A DNA stretch of 64,000 nucleotides from positions 62,001 through 126,000 of the forward strand of contig NZ_JACHLI010000009.1 of assembly GCF_014204515.1 (NCBI RefSeq), read 5' to 3'. Position numbers and translations under genes: made by a program. Source of the stretch: Pseudomonas nitroreducens. GTDB taxonomy: Bacteria; Pseudomonadota; Gammaproteobacteria; Pseudomonadales; Pseudomonadaceae. Shown piece by piece: positions 16,528 to 24,738 of the stretch (positions are counted from its first letter, which is position 1; each line of letters opens with the position of its first letter). Under the pieces are notes generated by a model. That model saw only the letters and a list, made by a program, of their open reading frames with translations, made no database searches and was not told the DNA's origin.

Positions 16528-17232
16528 ATGACTCCTATGCAGCTCCCACTCAGCGTACGTCTGCGCGATGACGCAACGTTCGCCAACTACTACCCCGGCG
16601 CCAACGCGGCGGCGCTCGGCTATGTCGAGCGTCTGTGCGAGCCCGAGGCGGGGTGGACGGAAAGCCTGATCTATCTCTGGGGCGCCGAAGGCGTGGGCCG
16701 CAGTCACCTGCTGCAGGCCGCCTGCATTCGTTCCGAACAGCTGGGCGAGCCGTCGGTCTACCTGCCGATGGCGGACCTGGTGGCCTACGGTCCGGAAATC
16801 TTCGACAACCTCGAGCAGCGCGAGCTGGTCTGCCTGGACGACCTCGACGCCCTGGCCGGCAAGCGCGAGTGGGAAGAGGCGCTGTTCCACCTGTTCAACC
16901 GCCTGCGTGATTCCGGCCGCAAGCTGCTGCTGTCGGCGTCGGTATCGCCGCGCGAGCTGGGGGTGAAGCTGCCGGACCTGAAGTCCCGCCTGACCCTCTC
17001 GCTGATCTTCCAGCTGCACCCGCTGACCGACGACGAGAAGCTGCGCGCCCTTCAGCTGCGCGCTTCGCGCCGTGGCCTGCACCTGACCGACGAAGTGGGA
17101 CGCTTCATCCTCACCCGCGGCGCACGCAGCATGCAGTTCCTCTTCGACCTGCTGGACGAACTGGACAAGGCCTCGCTGCAGGCCCAGCGCAAGCTGACCA
17201 TTCCCTTCCTCAAGGAAACCATGGGCTGGTAA
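16528..17232 (+). CDS. hda: DnaA regulatory inactivator Hda
   Basis: 234 residues, AAA+ protein related to DnaA domain III. With the DNA-loaded sliding clamp it stimulates ATP hydrolysis on DnaA and prevents over-initiation. The clamp-binding N-terminus MQLPLSVRL is present (QLPLSV matches the clamp motif). Walker A reads GAEGVGRSHLLQA, with Arg in place of the usual Lys as in other Hda proteins; Walker B is LVCLDDLDAL; LPDLKSRLT and the C-terminal sensor region follow. Confidence 0.95.
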   Translation: MTPMQLPLSVRLRDDATFANYYPGANAAALGYVERLCEPEAGWTESLIYLWGAEGVGRSHLLQAACIRSEQLGEPSVYLPMADLVAYGPEIFDNLEQRELVCLDDLDALAGKREWEEALFHLFNRLRDSGRKLLLSASVSPRELGVKLPDLKSRLTLSLIFQLHPLTDDEKLRALQLRASRRGLHLTDEVGRFILTRGARSMQFLFDLLDELDKASLQAQRKLTIPFLKETMGW

Positions 17233-17245
17233 GCCAGTCCCGGTT

Positions 17246-17923
17246 TCAGCGCACTTCGTTCAGAAACGCCACGATGGCCCTGGCGCATGGTTCTGCGCGG
17301 CTTTGCAGGAGGAAGTGCGGGCCGGCAATGTCTCTTGTCCTGATGTTTGTGCAGCCGTGAGCGATGCCAGTGCGTGCGCTTCTGCTCACCAGGCGATCCT
17401 TTGTCGGGATCAGGCTCAGGCAGGGGCTCGACAGTGCGGCGCCCGACTCACTTAACTCGGACAGCACCTTCAGGCGAGCACGCACCAGTGCAGCGGGCAT
17501 GCGCCTGATTTCATCGGCGATCAATGCCACCAGCTCCGGCGATGCCTCTGCGTCCACACAGAATTGGCGGATCAACGCAGAGCGAGCAAGGAGCGCCGGC
17601 GGCGGCAATGGGGTCAGCCTGAGCAGTGCGAGCAGCGGGTTGGGCCGGCTGGCGAAGGTGGCGGCGAAGACAACGCCCTTCAGCCCCGCCGGGGAGCGTT
17701 GCGCCAGCTCCCGTGCCAGTGGGCCGGAAAACGACTCGCCCAGCAGCACGAAAGGTTCGGTTCCGAGCCTGGACTGGAGCGCGTTTGCCAGGCTGGGATA
17801 GTCCTGCGCGCCGTGTCCGGGCAGTTCCAGACACTCCACTGGCAGGTCGCTGGGAAGGCAGGCCAGCAGTGGAGCGAAGAGTCGGTTGCTGCCGTTCAGG
17901 CCTGGCAGGAGCAGCAACCGCAC
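17246..17923 (-). CDS. Alpha/beta hydrolase, small esterase-like
   Basis: 225 residues. MRLLLLPGLNGSNRLFAPLL gives the oxyanion strand; the nucleophile elbow GESFSG puts the catalytic Ser at about residue 64; TKDRLV and the late GPHFLLQ supply plausible Asp and His. Substrate unknown. Starts 3 bases after the DUF2069 stop and ends 13 bases from the convergent hda stop; probably last gene of the arsC-wrbA-DUF2069 operon. Confidence 0.85.
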   Translation of the reverse strand: MRLLLLPGLNGSNRLFAPLLACLPSDLPVECLELPGHGAQDYPSLANALQSRLGTEPFVLLGESFSGPLARELAQRSPAGLKGVVFAATFASRPNPLLALLRLTPLPPPALLARSALIRQFCVDAEASPELVALIADEIRRMPAALVRARLKVLSELSESGAALSSPCLSLIPTKDRLVSRSARTGIAHGCTNIRTRDIAGPHFLLQSRAEPCARAIVAFLNEVR

Positions 17924-17926
17924 CGA

Positions 17927-18346
17927 TCAGCTCTCGCCCGCGAGCTTGCGGTCGTACTGGAAGCGCCAGCGCGTGTACATCAGCGCCGAGCAGAACAGCG
18001 ACACGCTGAGGATGATCTCCGCCCAGCCGAAGATGGCGTGGTTGGGATCGAAGGCGTTGAGCACGCCGAGGATGAAGTACAGGTTGATCACGTAGCACGC
18101 CCAGGCATGGCCGCGGGCGCTGCCGATCAGGATGCCCGGCGCCACCACCAGCAGCGGCAGCAGCTTGAAGCCGAGGAACACCCAGGGCACCCAGCGCGCA
18201 CCGCCGTGGGCATCAGCGAACAGCAGGTCCCAGATGAGGATGAGCAGGATCAGCCCGATGAAGCTGCCGAGGGCGACCGCGCGGCTGGCGCCCAGCCGGG
18301 GTTTGAGCCATTCCATGGACGGCAGCGGTTTGTTCTTGCGGGCCAT
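17927..18346 (-). CDS. DUF2069 family membrane protein
   Basis: 139 residues with four predicted membrane helices (GSFIGLILLILIWDLLF, WVPWVFLGFKLLPLLVVAPGI, HAWACYVINLYFILGVLNAF, AEIILSVSLFCSALMY). The order wrbA-DUF2069 recurs in gammaproteobacteria. Its ATG touches the wrbA stop directly. Function unknown. Confidence 0.88.
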   Translation of the reverse strand: MARKNKPLPSMEWLKPRLGASRAVALGSFIGLILLILIWDLLFADAHGGARWVPWVFLGFKLLPLLVVAPGILIGSARGHAWACYVINLYFILGVLNAFDPNHAIFGWAEIILSVSLFCSALMYTRWRFQYDRKLAGES

Positions 18347-18943
18347 TCAGCTCTCCAGTTTGCGGGCGACTTCGGCCAGGCGCTTGCCGAGCGCGCGGCA
18401 CAGGGTGATTTCGTGTTCGTCCAGGCTGCGCTTGCCGTCAGCGGTGGCGAAGTGGCTGGCGCCATAGGGCGTGCCGCCGCCGCGGGTTTCCAGCAGGGCC
18501 GGCTCGCTGTAGGGGATGCCGGTGATGAGCATGCCGTGGTGCAGCAGCGGCAGCATCATCGACAGTTGGGTGGTCTCCTGGCCGCCGTGCAGGCTGGCGG
18601 TGGAGGTGAACACCGCCGCCGGCTTGCCCACCAGGCCACCGGTCAGCCACAGGCTGCTGGTGCCGTCGAGGAAGTACTTGAGCGGCGCAGCCATGTTGCC
18701 GAAGCGCGTCGGGCTGCCGAGGACGAGGCCGGAGCAGTCCTTCAGATCATCCAGGGTCGCGTAGAGCGCGCCTTCGGCCGGGATATCCGGAGCGACGGCT
18801 TCGCACTCGGTAGAAACCGGGGGCACCGTGCGTACGCGAGCTTCCAGGCCACCCTGCTCGACGCCGCGGGCGATCTGCCGGGCCATTTCGGTGGTGGCAC
18901 CGTGGCGGCTGTAGTACAGGACCAGGACGTAGGGCGCGCTCAA
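18347..18943 (-). CDS. wrbA: NAD(P)H:quinone oxidoreductase, WrbA family
   Basis: 198-residue flavodoxin-like FMN protein reducing quinones by two electrons. N-terminal phosphate-binding loop YVLVLYYSRHGATTEMA, LVLGSPTRFGNMAAPLKYFLD, and the flavin region FTSTASLHGGQETT are all present, as is GTPYGASHFA. ATGA-type four-base overlap with arsC upstream. Confidence 0.94.
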   Translation of the reverse strand: MSAPYVLVLYYSRHGATTEMARQIARGVEQGGLEARVRTVPPVSTECEAVAPDIPAEGALYATLDDLKDCSGLVLGSPTRFGNMAAPLKYFLDGTSSLWLTGGLVGKPAAVFTSTASLHGGQETTQLSMMLPLLHHGMLITGIPYSEPALLETRGGGTPYGASHFATADGKRSLDEHEITLCRALGKRLAEVARKLES

Positions 18944-19293
18944 GGCAGGATCTCCAGCACCTTCTCCGGCGGCCGGCCAACCACCGCCTTGTCGCCGACC
19001 ACCAGGATCGGTCGTTCGATCAGCTTGGGATGGCTGGCCATGGCGGCGATGATCTGCTCATCGCCCAGCGCCGGGTCAGCCAGGCCCAGTTCCTTGTACT
19101 CATCCTCGCCGGTGCGCAGCAGCTGGCGCGCGCCGATGCCCAGCTTGCCGAGCAACACCTTCAGTTCGGCGGCGCTGGGCGGGGTTTCCAGGTAGCGGAT
19201 GATCTCGGGCTGGATGCCGCGCGTTTCGAGCAGTTCGAGCGCGCCGCGGGATTTCGAGCAGCGCGGATTGTGGAAAAGTGAAATCTGGCTCAT
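18940..19293 (-). CDS. arsC: Arsenate reductase, glutaredoxin-dependent (ArsC/Spx fold)
   Basis: 117 residues. The catalytic Cys is C12 in FHNPRCSKSRGALELL; LLRTGEDEYKELGL and HPKLIERPILV with the arginine triad region match ArsC. No arsB or arsR nearby, so whether it works on arsenate or in a general thiol role is open. First gene of a four-gene minus operon. Confidence 0.9.
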   Translation of the reverse strand: MSQISLFHNPRCSKSRGALELLETRGIQPEIIRYLETPPSAAELKVLLGKLGIGARQLLRTGEDEYKELGLADPALGDEQIIAAMASHPKLIERPILVVGDKAVVGRPPEKVLEILP

Positions 19294-19418
19294 GTGCCGG
19301 GACTCGCAAGGCCGATGAAGTGGCGGCTATTCTAACCGCCTCCTCGGACCGGACTGAACCGCTGTCGTTCGCCGTGATCCATGAGGACGGTTTTTTCAGT
19401 GCAGCCAAAGGACATTTC

Positions 19419-20648
19419 ATGCACGAACGCTTGCGGGGCCTGGTCGAGTTCGGCCGCTATCTGGTCCAGCGCTTCCTGGCCGACAAGGCGCCCAACAGCG
19501 CCGCGGCCCTGACTTACACCACGCTGTTCGCGGTCGTGCCGATGATGACCGTGACCTTCGCCATGCTCTCGGCGGTGCCGGCCTTCGAAGGCATGGGCGA
19601 GCGCATCCAGCTGTTCGTGTTCCGCAACTTCGTGCCGTCCACCGGCGAGGCGGTGGAGGCCTACCTGCGCAACTTCACCGTGCAGGCGCGGCACCTGACG
19701 TGGCTGGGCGTGGCTTTCCTGGCGGTCACCGCGTTCACCATGCTGGTGACCATCGAGAAGGCCTTCAACGCCATCTGGCGGGTGCGCCAGCCGCGCCGTG
19801 GGGTGACCCGCTTCCTGCTGTACTGGGCAATCCTCAGCCTGGGACCGCTGTTGCTGGGTACCGGCTTTGCCGTGTCCACCTACATCACTTCGCTGTCGAT
19901 GCTTTCCGGTCCCCATGCCTTGCCGGGTGCTGCGATGCTGCTGAAGTTCATGCCGCTGCTGGCCAGCGTCGCCGCTTTCACTCTGATCTATGCCGCGGTG
20001 CCCAACGCCCGCGTGCCATTCCTCCACGCCCTGGCCGGCGGTGCCTTTACTGCGATCCTGTTCGAGGCGGCGAAGGAGCTGTTCGGCTTCTATGTCAGCT
20101 TCTTCCCCGGCTACAAGCTGATCTACGGCGCCTTCGCCACCGTGCCGCTGTTCCTGCTGTGGATCTACCTGTCCTGGCTGATCGTGCTGTTCGGCGCCGA
20201 GCTGGTCTGCAACCTGTCCTCGACGCGCCTCTGGCGGCGCCGGGCGATGCCGCGCCTGCTGGTGATCCTCGGCGTGCTGCGGGTGTTCTTCGACCGCCAG
20301 CGCCACGGCTTGCCGACGCGCCTGGTGCATCTGCACCGCGCGGGATGGCTGCTGCCGGAGGATGAGTGGGAGGAGGTGCTGGACTTCCTGGAAGGCGAGC
20401 AACTGGTCTGCCGCGCCGGCTCGACCACGGCGTCCTGGGTGCTGTGCCGCGACCTGGGCAGCTATAGCCTGCATCACCTGCTCAACCGCAGTCCCTGGCC
20501 GCTGCCCTGCCTGGACGCGCTGCCGGAGCATCTGGACGAACCCTGGTACGCGGAATTGCGGAGCACGCTGGAGCGCTATCAATCCGATCGGCAAGCGCTG
20601 TTTGGCGACAGCCTGGCGAAATGGTTGAAGCCGTCACATTCCGAGTGA
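19419..20648 (+). CDS. YihY/BrkB family inner-membrane protein
   Basis: 409 residues. ATG 19419 starts MHERLRGLVEFGRYLVQRF; an earlier in-frame start is unlikely. Six membrane helices with SAAALTYTTLFAVVPMMTV, FLAVTAFTMLVTIEKAFNAIWRV and YKLIYGAFATVPLFLLWIYLSWLIVLFGAEL, the family signature; then a soluble winged-helix-like tail of about 130 residues. Once mislabelled ribonuclease BN. Transport role unknown. Confidence 0.9.
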   Translation: MHERLRGLVEFGRYLVQRFLADKAPNSAAALTYTTLFAVVPMMTVTFAMLSAVPAFEGMGERIQLFVFRNFVPSTGEAVEAYLRNFTVQARHLTWLGVAFLAVTAFTMLVTIEKAFNAIWRVRQPRRGVTRFLLYWAILSLGPLLLGTGFAVSTYITSLSMLSGPHALPGAAMLLKFMPLLASVAAFTLIYAAVPNARVPFLHALAGGAFTAILFEAAKELFGFYVSFFPGYKLIYGAFATVPLFLLWIYLSWLIVLFGAELVCNLSSTRLWRRRAMPRLLVILGVLRVFFDRQRHGLPTRLVHLHRAGWLLPEDEWEEVLDFLEGEQLVCRAGSTTASWVLCRDLGSYSLHHLLNRSPWPLPCLDALPEHLDEPWYAELRSTLERYQSDRQALFGDSLAKWLKPSHSE

Positions 20649-20660
20649 CGTAAAACGTCA
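20646..20660. promoter_or_regulatory. Inverted repeat TGACGT-AAA-ACGTCA
   Basis: Perfect 6+3+6 palindrome starting at the stop codon of the YihY gene; a second hairpin GCCAGC..GCTGGC follows at about 20680-20694. Could be an operator for the small gene downstream or a weak 3' structure; no T-run. Confidence 0.4.
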
Positions 20661-20752
20661 GTTTTCGGCGTTTCTGATGCCAGCGAAAGGCTGGCGGAGT
20701 GCGCGGATGCGTCATTCTCCGCTATTTCAGAATTGGCATGCTTCTGGCTATA

Positions 20753-20788
20753 GGGGAAACAGGACATAGATGTCCTTCGGAAGTTCCC
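20753..20788. promoter_or_regulatory. Bipartite inverted repeat ahead of the 64-residue gene
   Basis: Outer arms GGGGAA / TTCCCC and inner arms AGGACAT-AG-ATGTCCT (20761-20776) nest in one stem, 20 bases before the ATG at 20808. It may be a 5'-UTR structure or operator that occludes translation. Confidence 0.45.
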
Positions 20789-20807
20789 CTCAAGGCCAGT
20801 AGATTCC

Positions 20808-21002
20808 ATGAAAAACGACCAGAACAACGTAGTACACCTGCATCAGCGCGATCTGACGAGCGCCCTGGAGCGGCTGAATAGAATCACTGGTCTGCAATTC
20901 AGCAGCTGGCCCGAATCGCTGCTGCCTTCGGTCGCACCAGAGGTCGCCGAAGCGGCTGCTGTCGCTCAGATCGATATCGCTCCGGTGCGCCAGCTGGGCT
21001 GA
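20808..21002 (+). CDS. Small hypothetical protein, 64 residues
   Basis: Begins MKNDQNNVVHLHQRDL and has a helical middle (LTSALERLNRITGLQF) with an acidic/Ala-rich C-terminus. No motif I recognise. The predicted protein has normal composition and the frame lies alone between two genes on opposite strands, but no strong Shine-Dalgarno precedes it (the 5' side is the nested hairpin). Convergent with the next gene at 4 bases. Could be a regulator-type peptide or not translated. Confidence 0.5.
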   Translation: MKNDQNNVVHLHQRDLTSALERLNRITGLQFSSWPESLLPSVAPEVAEAAAVAQIDIAPVRQLG

Positions 21003-21006
21003 CGTT

Positions 21007-21399
21007 TCAGAGGCTGGTAGCCACCGGGCGGGCGCCTGCCTGCTGTTCCACCGCCTGCATGAAGACTTCCTCGGCGATCACGCGCGACAGCGCGACCGCC
21101 GCGCGCAGCTTGACCTGCGCATCCTCGATCCGCTGCGAAAAGGGCAGCCGTACGACGCCTGACAGCAGGATGCGGTTCTGCTTGTTCACCGTGCCATGGT
21201 CGATGACCACCTCGCGCAGGCGCTCGCCATCGCGATAGCTGACCAATAGCGTCACCGGCAGCTCCGCCACGCCGGGCAGGTGCAGCCAGGCCGCCACGTT
21301 GAAATCCGCCAGGCGCCCACCGCCCGCTGCATTGGCCGGCCGTGCGCTGGCGACAATATGGCTGGGAACCTTGCTGACAAGCTGGTCTGTAGGCTGCAT
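21007..21399 (-). CDS. Hypothetical protein, 130 residues
   Basis: No known domain recognised. The middle reads as alternating beta strands (FNVAAWLHLPGVAELPVTLLVSYRDGERLREVV, ILLSGVVRLPF) followed by a helix (AVALSRVIAEEVFMQAVEQQ), suggesting a small beta-sandwich with a C-terminal helix; no signal peptide or membrane segment. A consensus -10 and a palindrome lie about 100 bases upstream. It is not obviously in an operon with the PilZ-like gene, which lies 184 bases upstream on the same strand. Confidence 0.65.
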   Translation of the reverse strand: MQPTDQLVSKVPSHIVASARPANAAGGGRLADFNVAAWLHLPGVAELPVTLLVSYRDGERLREVVIDHGTVNKQNRILLSGVVRLPFSQRIEDAQVKLRAAVALSRVIAEEVFMQAVEQQAGARPVATSL

Positions 21400-21496
21400 C
21401 GGGATGTCCTGTCGATGAAGGGCGGCGTACGTGGCGCCGGCCGCGTTCTGAAGGTCGCTGGGTAGAGGCGAGCGGAAGTCGTCCGGAAAGTCAGAA

Positions 21497-21513
21497 CGAA
21501 CGTTCGAATTATA
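21497..21513 (-). promoter_or_regulatory. -10 TATAAT and palindrome CGAACGTTCG upstream of the 130-residue gene
   Basis: On the minus strand a perfect TATAAT (21513-21508) is followed one base later by the perfect 10-bp palindrome CGAACGTTCG (21506-21497), where a start-site operator would sit. The -35 region at 17-bp spacing reads GGAATC, far from TTGACA, so an activator or another sigma factor may be needed. Confidence 0.55.
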
Positions 21514-21583
21514 GAAAGATGAAGTAGGACGATTCCGTGCTTACTGCCGATCTTGCCTGTGAACCCTCTCCCAATTCCGCTAA

Positions 21584-22993
21584 TCAGGCCAGGCGAAGCG
21601 GATGACGAGCGACCAGGGGAGTCCCCAGGTTGGCGGCGGGTAACGGCAGGATGGTCTGGTTGTCGAAGCTGGCCAGTTGCAGCCAGAGATTCTCGCCCTC
21701 GACGAACTGCCCCTGGGGCACCCAGAGGCCGTGGTACCAGCCATTGCCGGGCTCCGGCGTGCTCTGCAGGACGCCGGGGTGACGCTGGGCGTCAGGGGCG
21801 CGGCGCAGCCAGACCGGCCGCGGCAGTCCCTTGAGGTAGCGCAGGCCCAGGTGCAGGCCGTCGGCGTTGAGGTGACGCCAGCGCACCACCGCCAGGGTGG
21901 CGGTGGTGCCGTTGCCGGGGATCAGCAGCAACTGGCCCACAGGGAAGCTCCCGCCCTGCTGGCCGGCGCAGAGAATGCGCGCGCCACCGGCGCTGGCATC
22001 CATCAGCGAAGCCTCCAGGCAGGGACCACTGTTGCTGTCGAGCAGGTGGCGCTGGATCGCGGCCAGCCCGACCACCACGCGGCACGTGCCGTTCTGCTCG
22101 GAGCGTTCGTGGCGGCGCGGCTGGTGGCCCAGCCAGTGGTGGCGGACGCGCTCCAGCAGCGCGCCCTGCTCCAGTCGGCGCAATGGCGCTGGGTCGTGCA
22201 GGGCGATCAGCAGTGCGCCCAGCTCCAGGCGCCGCAGCTGATCGGCAGGCGCCTCGGCGGACTGGTCGACGGCCAGGCAGGGTTGGTCAGAGCCCAGGTC
22301 GACGACGAAGCCGTCCTGCTCCTCCTCGTCCCAAGGCAACAGCCGGCCGAGGGCGGCCAGCGGCGCGAGGGCGCTGAACAGGTGTGGCGCCTCGCCCTCG
22401 GTGAGGTGGAACGGGTTGCTCAGGGCCAGCAGCAGGACCTGCTGGTAGAGGCCACGCAGCGTGCCGGCCGGTACCGGGTCGAAGGCCGCGGCCACGGGTT
22501 CGTCCAGGCACTCCTGGTGTTCACCGATCCAGTACAGCAGGTGGCTGTCGCGCCACAGGCTGCCCGGCGGCTGATGGTATTGCTGGTAGTGGCGCAGCAG
22601 GGCCTGGGCGAGAAAGTGCTGGGCCATGTACAGGCACCAGGCCATGTGCGGGCGCGAGGGCTTGTGTCCATGCAGTATCTGCAGCAGCAGGCGCTTGAAG
22701 CCGGCGGCCAGTTCGGCGCAGAAGTGCACGAAGATCGCCGGTGGTGTCCTTTCCAGGCGCACCAGGCGCTCGTAATGCCGGTATTCTTCGCTCAGGCTTT
22801 GCAGGGCGCGCTGCCTTTCCAGTAAGGTCAGCGCGCAGCGGTTGAGGCGGAACAGCGTACCGAGGGCCTTCTGCAAGGCTTCCTGCAGCGGCTGCTGACG
22901 CGATTCCAGGAGCCCGGCCGCCAGGTTGCTCATGGCCTGCGCGTCCTCTTCGAGGATGTCCGGCACCTCCAGGCGCAAGGCATCGAGCATCAT
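21584..22993 (-). CDS. PilZ-type c-di-GMP-binding protein with a large N-terminal helical region
   Basis: 469 residues. The first 290 are helical and Leu-rich with no motif I know. The C-terminal part has both PilZ signature elements: RRHER at about 293-297 (RxxxR) and DASAGG at about 332-337 (D/NxSxxG), followed by strands ARILCAGQQGG, VGQLLLIPG and LAVVRWRHLN. This supports c-di-GMP binding; the output is unknown. Start taken at the first of two adjacent ATGs (22993/22990), only 30 bases from the divergent thioredoxin-like gene. Confidence 0.75.
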   Translation of the reverse strand: MMLDALRLEVPDILEEDAQAMSNLAAGLLESRQQPLQEALQKALGTLFRLNRCALTLLERQRALQSLSEEYRHYERLVRLERTPPAIFVHFCAELAAGFKRLLLQILHGHKPSRPHMAWCLYMAQHFLAQALLRHYQQYHQPPGSLWRDSHLLYWIGEHQECLDEPVAAAFDPVPAGTLRGLYQQVLLLALSNPFHLTEGEAPHLFSALAPLAALGRLLPWDEEEQDGFVVDLGSDQPCLAVDQSAEAPADQLRRLELGALLIALHDPAPLRRLEQGALLERVRHHWLGHQPRRHERSEQNGTCRVVVGLAAIQRHLLDSNSGPCLEASLMDASAGGARILCAGQQGGSFPVGQLLLIPGNGTTATLAVVRWRHLNADGLHLGLRYLKGLPRPVWLRRAPDAQRHPGVLQSTPEPGNGWYHGLWVPQGQFVEGENLWLQLASFDNQTILPLPAANLGTPLVARHPLRLA

Positions 22994-23023
22994 GACCACC
23001 CCGCATACACGAGGACTGAAGGC

Positions 23024-23494
23024 ATGGGAGTGCGGCTCCGTATTGTGATGGGCTTGATCGCCGGCCTGATCCTGGCCGGCTGCTCGGCGGACTATGGCAC
23101 CGATCAGCATGGACAGAAAGTACCCGCTGCCAGCGTGGATGGCCAGTGGCTAGTCATTAATTACTGGGCGGAGTGGTGCGCGCCCTGCCGCAAGGAAATC
23201 CCCGAGCTGAACGGGCTGGCCGAACAGGGCAAGTCCCAGGGCTTCCGCGTGCTGGGGGTGAACTTCGATGGACTGCGCGACACCGAGCTGGCCAAGGCGT
23301 CCCAGGCGCTGGGCGTGCAGTACACCGTGCTGGCGGACGACCCTGCGCCGCGCTACCAGTTGCCGCGCAGCGAAGCCTTGCCTGTCACCTACATCATCGA
23401 TCCTGCGGGCAAGATGCGCGAGCAACTGCTCGGCGAGCAGACCGCCGCCGGCCTGCAGGCGCGCCTGAGCGCATTGCGCGAGGAGAAACGATAG
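23024..23494 (+). CDS. TlpA-like thioredoxin lipoprotein
   Basis: 156 residues. Lipobox LILAGC with C20 predicts a lipoprotein. The thioredoxin active site WCAPC is at residues 51-55, within INYWAEWCAPCRKEIPEL; ALPVTYIIDPAG supplies the cis-Pro loop. Likely a periplasmic thiol reductant or disulfide carrier. An alternative ATG at 23048 would shorten the signal to MGLIAGLILAGC. The acylphosphatase starts right after its stop. Confidence 0.9.
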   Translation: MGVRLRIVMGLIAGLILAGCSADYGTDQHGQKVPAASVDGQWLVINYWAEWCAPCRKEIPELNGLAEQGKSQGFRVLGVNFDGLRDTELAKASQALGVQYTVLADDPAPRYQLPRSEALPVTYIIDPAGKMREQLLGEQTAAGLQARLSALREEKR

Positions 23495-23770
23495 ATGGCC
23501 AGGATCTGTCTGCACGGCTACATCAGCGGCAAGGTGCAGGGCGTCTACTACCGGCAGAGTACCCAGGAGCAGGCCGACAGCCTGGAGATCGATGGCTGGG
23601 TACGCAACCTCGATGACGGTCGCGTCGAGCTGCTGATCGAGGGCGAGGAGGAAGCGGTGCGCGAGCTGGAGAAGTGGCTGGCCCGCGGGCCGGTGAAGGC
23701 CAGGGTGACAGCGGTGGAGCTGCAGCCGATGACACCCCAGGGCATCACCGGCTTCATCGTGCGCCGCTAG
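23495..23770 (+). CDS. acyP: Acylphosphatase
   Basis: 91 residues. Hydrolyses carboxyl-phosphate bonds of acyl phosphates. Catalytic R20 in KVQGVYYRQ and N38 in DGWVRNLDDGRVE are both in place; the C-terminus GFIVRR is typical. Directly adjoins the thioredoxin-like gene. Confidence 0.95.
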   Translation: MARICLHGYISGKVQGVYYRQSTQEQADSLEIDGWVRNLDDGRVELLIEGEEEAVRELEKWLARGPVKARVTAVELQPMTPQGITGFIVRR

Positions 23771-23773
23771 CGC

Positions 23774-24730
23774 TCAGTCGCTGGCGCCGGGGTCCGCGGC
23801 CAGGCGGCCGGCGTCGGTCATCAGGCTGTGGAGGAATTCCTTCTGCAGCTCCGGATCATTGCGGGTCAGCTCGATCAGGCTCTGTTCCAGTTCGCTGGCT
23901 TCTTCTTCCAGGCCCAGGTCGGAGAGTCGCTTTACCCGGTGTACCCAGTGGTGCACGTCGTCACCTTCCAGGTCGTCGTAGATCAGCGCGTGGGCTTCCT
24001 GCAGCTTGCCACGCAGCGAGCGGCTGACCATCAGGCTGGCGTCGGCGCGGGTGTCGTCGGAAGGGTCCTGGACGCTGAACTGCAGGCGGCCGATGCGGCT
24101 GACTTCGTCGTCGCTGAAAGGGCCTTCCAGCAGGTTCAGGCGCAGCACGCCGTGGCGATCGGTGAGCAGCTCCTGGGAGTTCTTGCCGGCGGTGACGGTC
24201 ACCGGGCGCTCCGACCAGGGCAGGCTGGAGTATTCGGTGCGCTTGTCGCGCTGCTTCTCGTCGATCGATGCCAGGTTCTGCTCGGCACGGCCGTTGGACT
24301 CGACGTTCATGAACGGATTCATGCCATCGATGCCGTAGCGGATCCAGCCGCGGGTGACGCTCTCGGGCAGGTTGCCGAGGGCGAACACGTTGACCACGTT
24401 GGCGCCGATGCCGCCGACGAAGGCGACGACGCCCAGCGGCATCTCGTACACCTTGCGCCAGCCTTGGTACGGCGTGTAGCGGTCGTAGCGGCGGGTGACC
24501 TCGAACTCGGTGACTTCGAAGGTCTTCTGTTCCTGCACGCGGATGCGCCGCTGCGGCAGTTCGAGCACGCTCGGAGTGCCGACGTCGATCTGCAGGCTGT
24601 GGTCGAGCAGTTTGCGCTCGACCCGCTCTTCATGCTCGCTGCGTTGCGGCAACTGGTTGGCGCAGCCGCTCAGCAGAAGGCTGCCGCACAGGGCGGCAGC
24701 CGCGAGGCTGGTGGTACTTCGGGTGGACAT
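23774..24730 (-). CDS. Hypothetical lipoprotein following proS
   Basis: 318 residues. Signal with lipobox LLLSGC (Cys at about 22). The body carries a hydrophobic stretch MPLGVVAFVGGIGANVVNVFAL (about residues 97-118) and an acidic helical C-terminus (KRLSDLGLEEEASELEQSL). Family not recognised beyond a conserved pseudomonad lipoprotein in this neighbourhood. Starts 8 bases after proS, so co-transcribed. Confidence 0.8.
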   Translation of the reverse strand: MSTRSTTSLAAAALCGSLLLSGCANQLPQRSEHEERVERKLLDHSLQIDVGTPSVLELPQRRIRVQEQKTFEVTEFEVTRRYDRYTPYQGWRKVYEMPLGVVAFVGGIGANVVNVFALGNLPESVTRGWIRYGIDGMNPFMNVESNGRAEQNLASIDEKQRDKRTEYSSLPWSERPVTVTAGKNSQELLTDRHGVLRLNLLEGPFSDDEVSRIGRLQFSVQDPSDDTRADASLMVSRSLRGKLQEAHALIYDDLEGDDVHHWVHRVKRLSDLGLEEEASELEQSLIELTRNDPELQKEFLHSLMTDAGRLAADPGASD

Positions 24731-24738
24731 CGCTCTGC

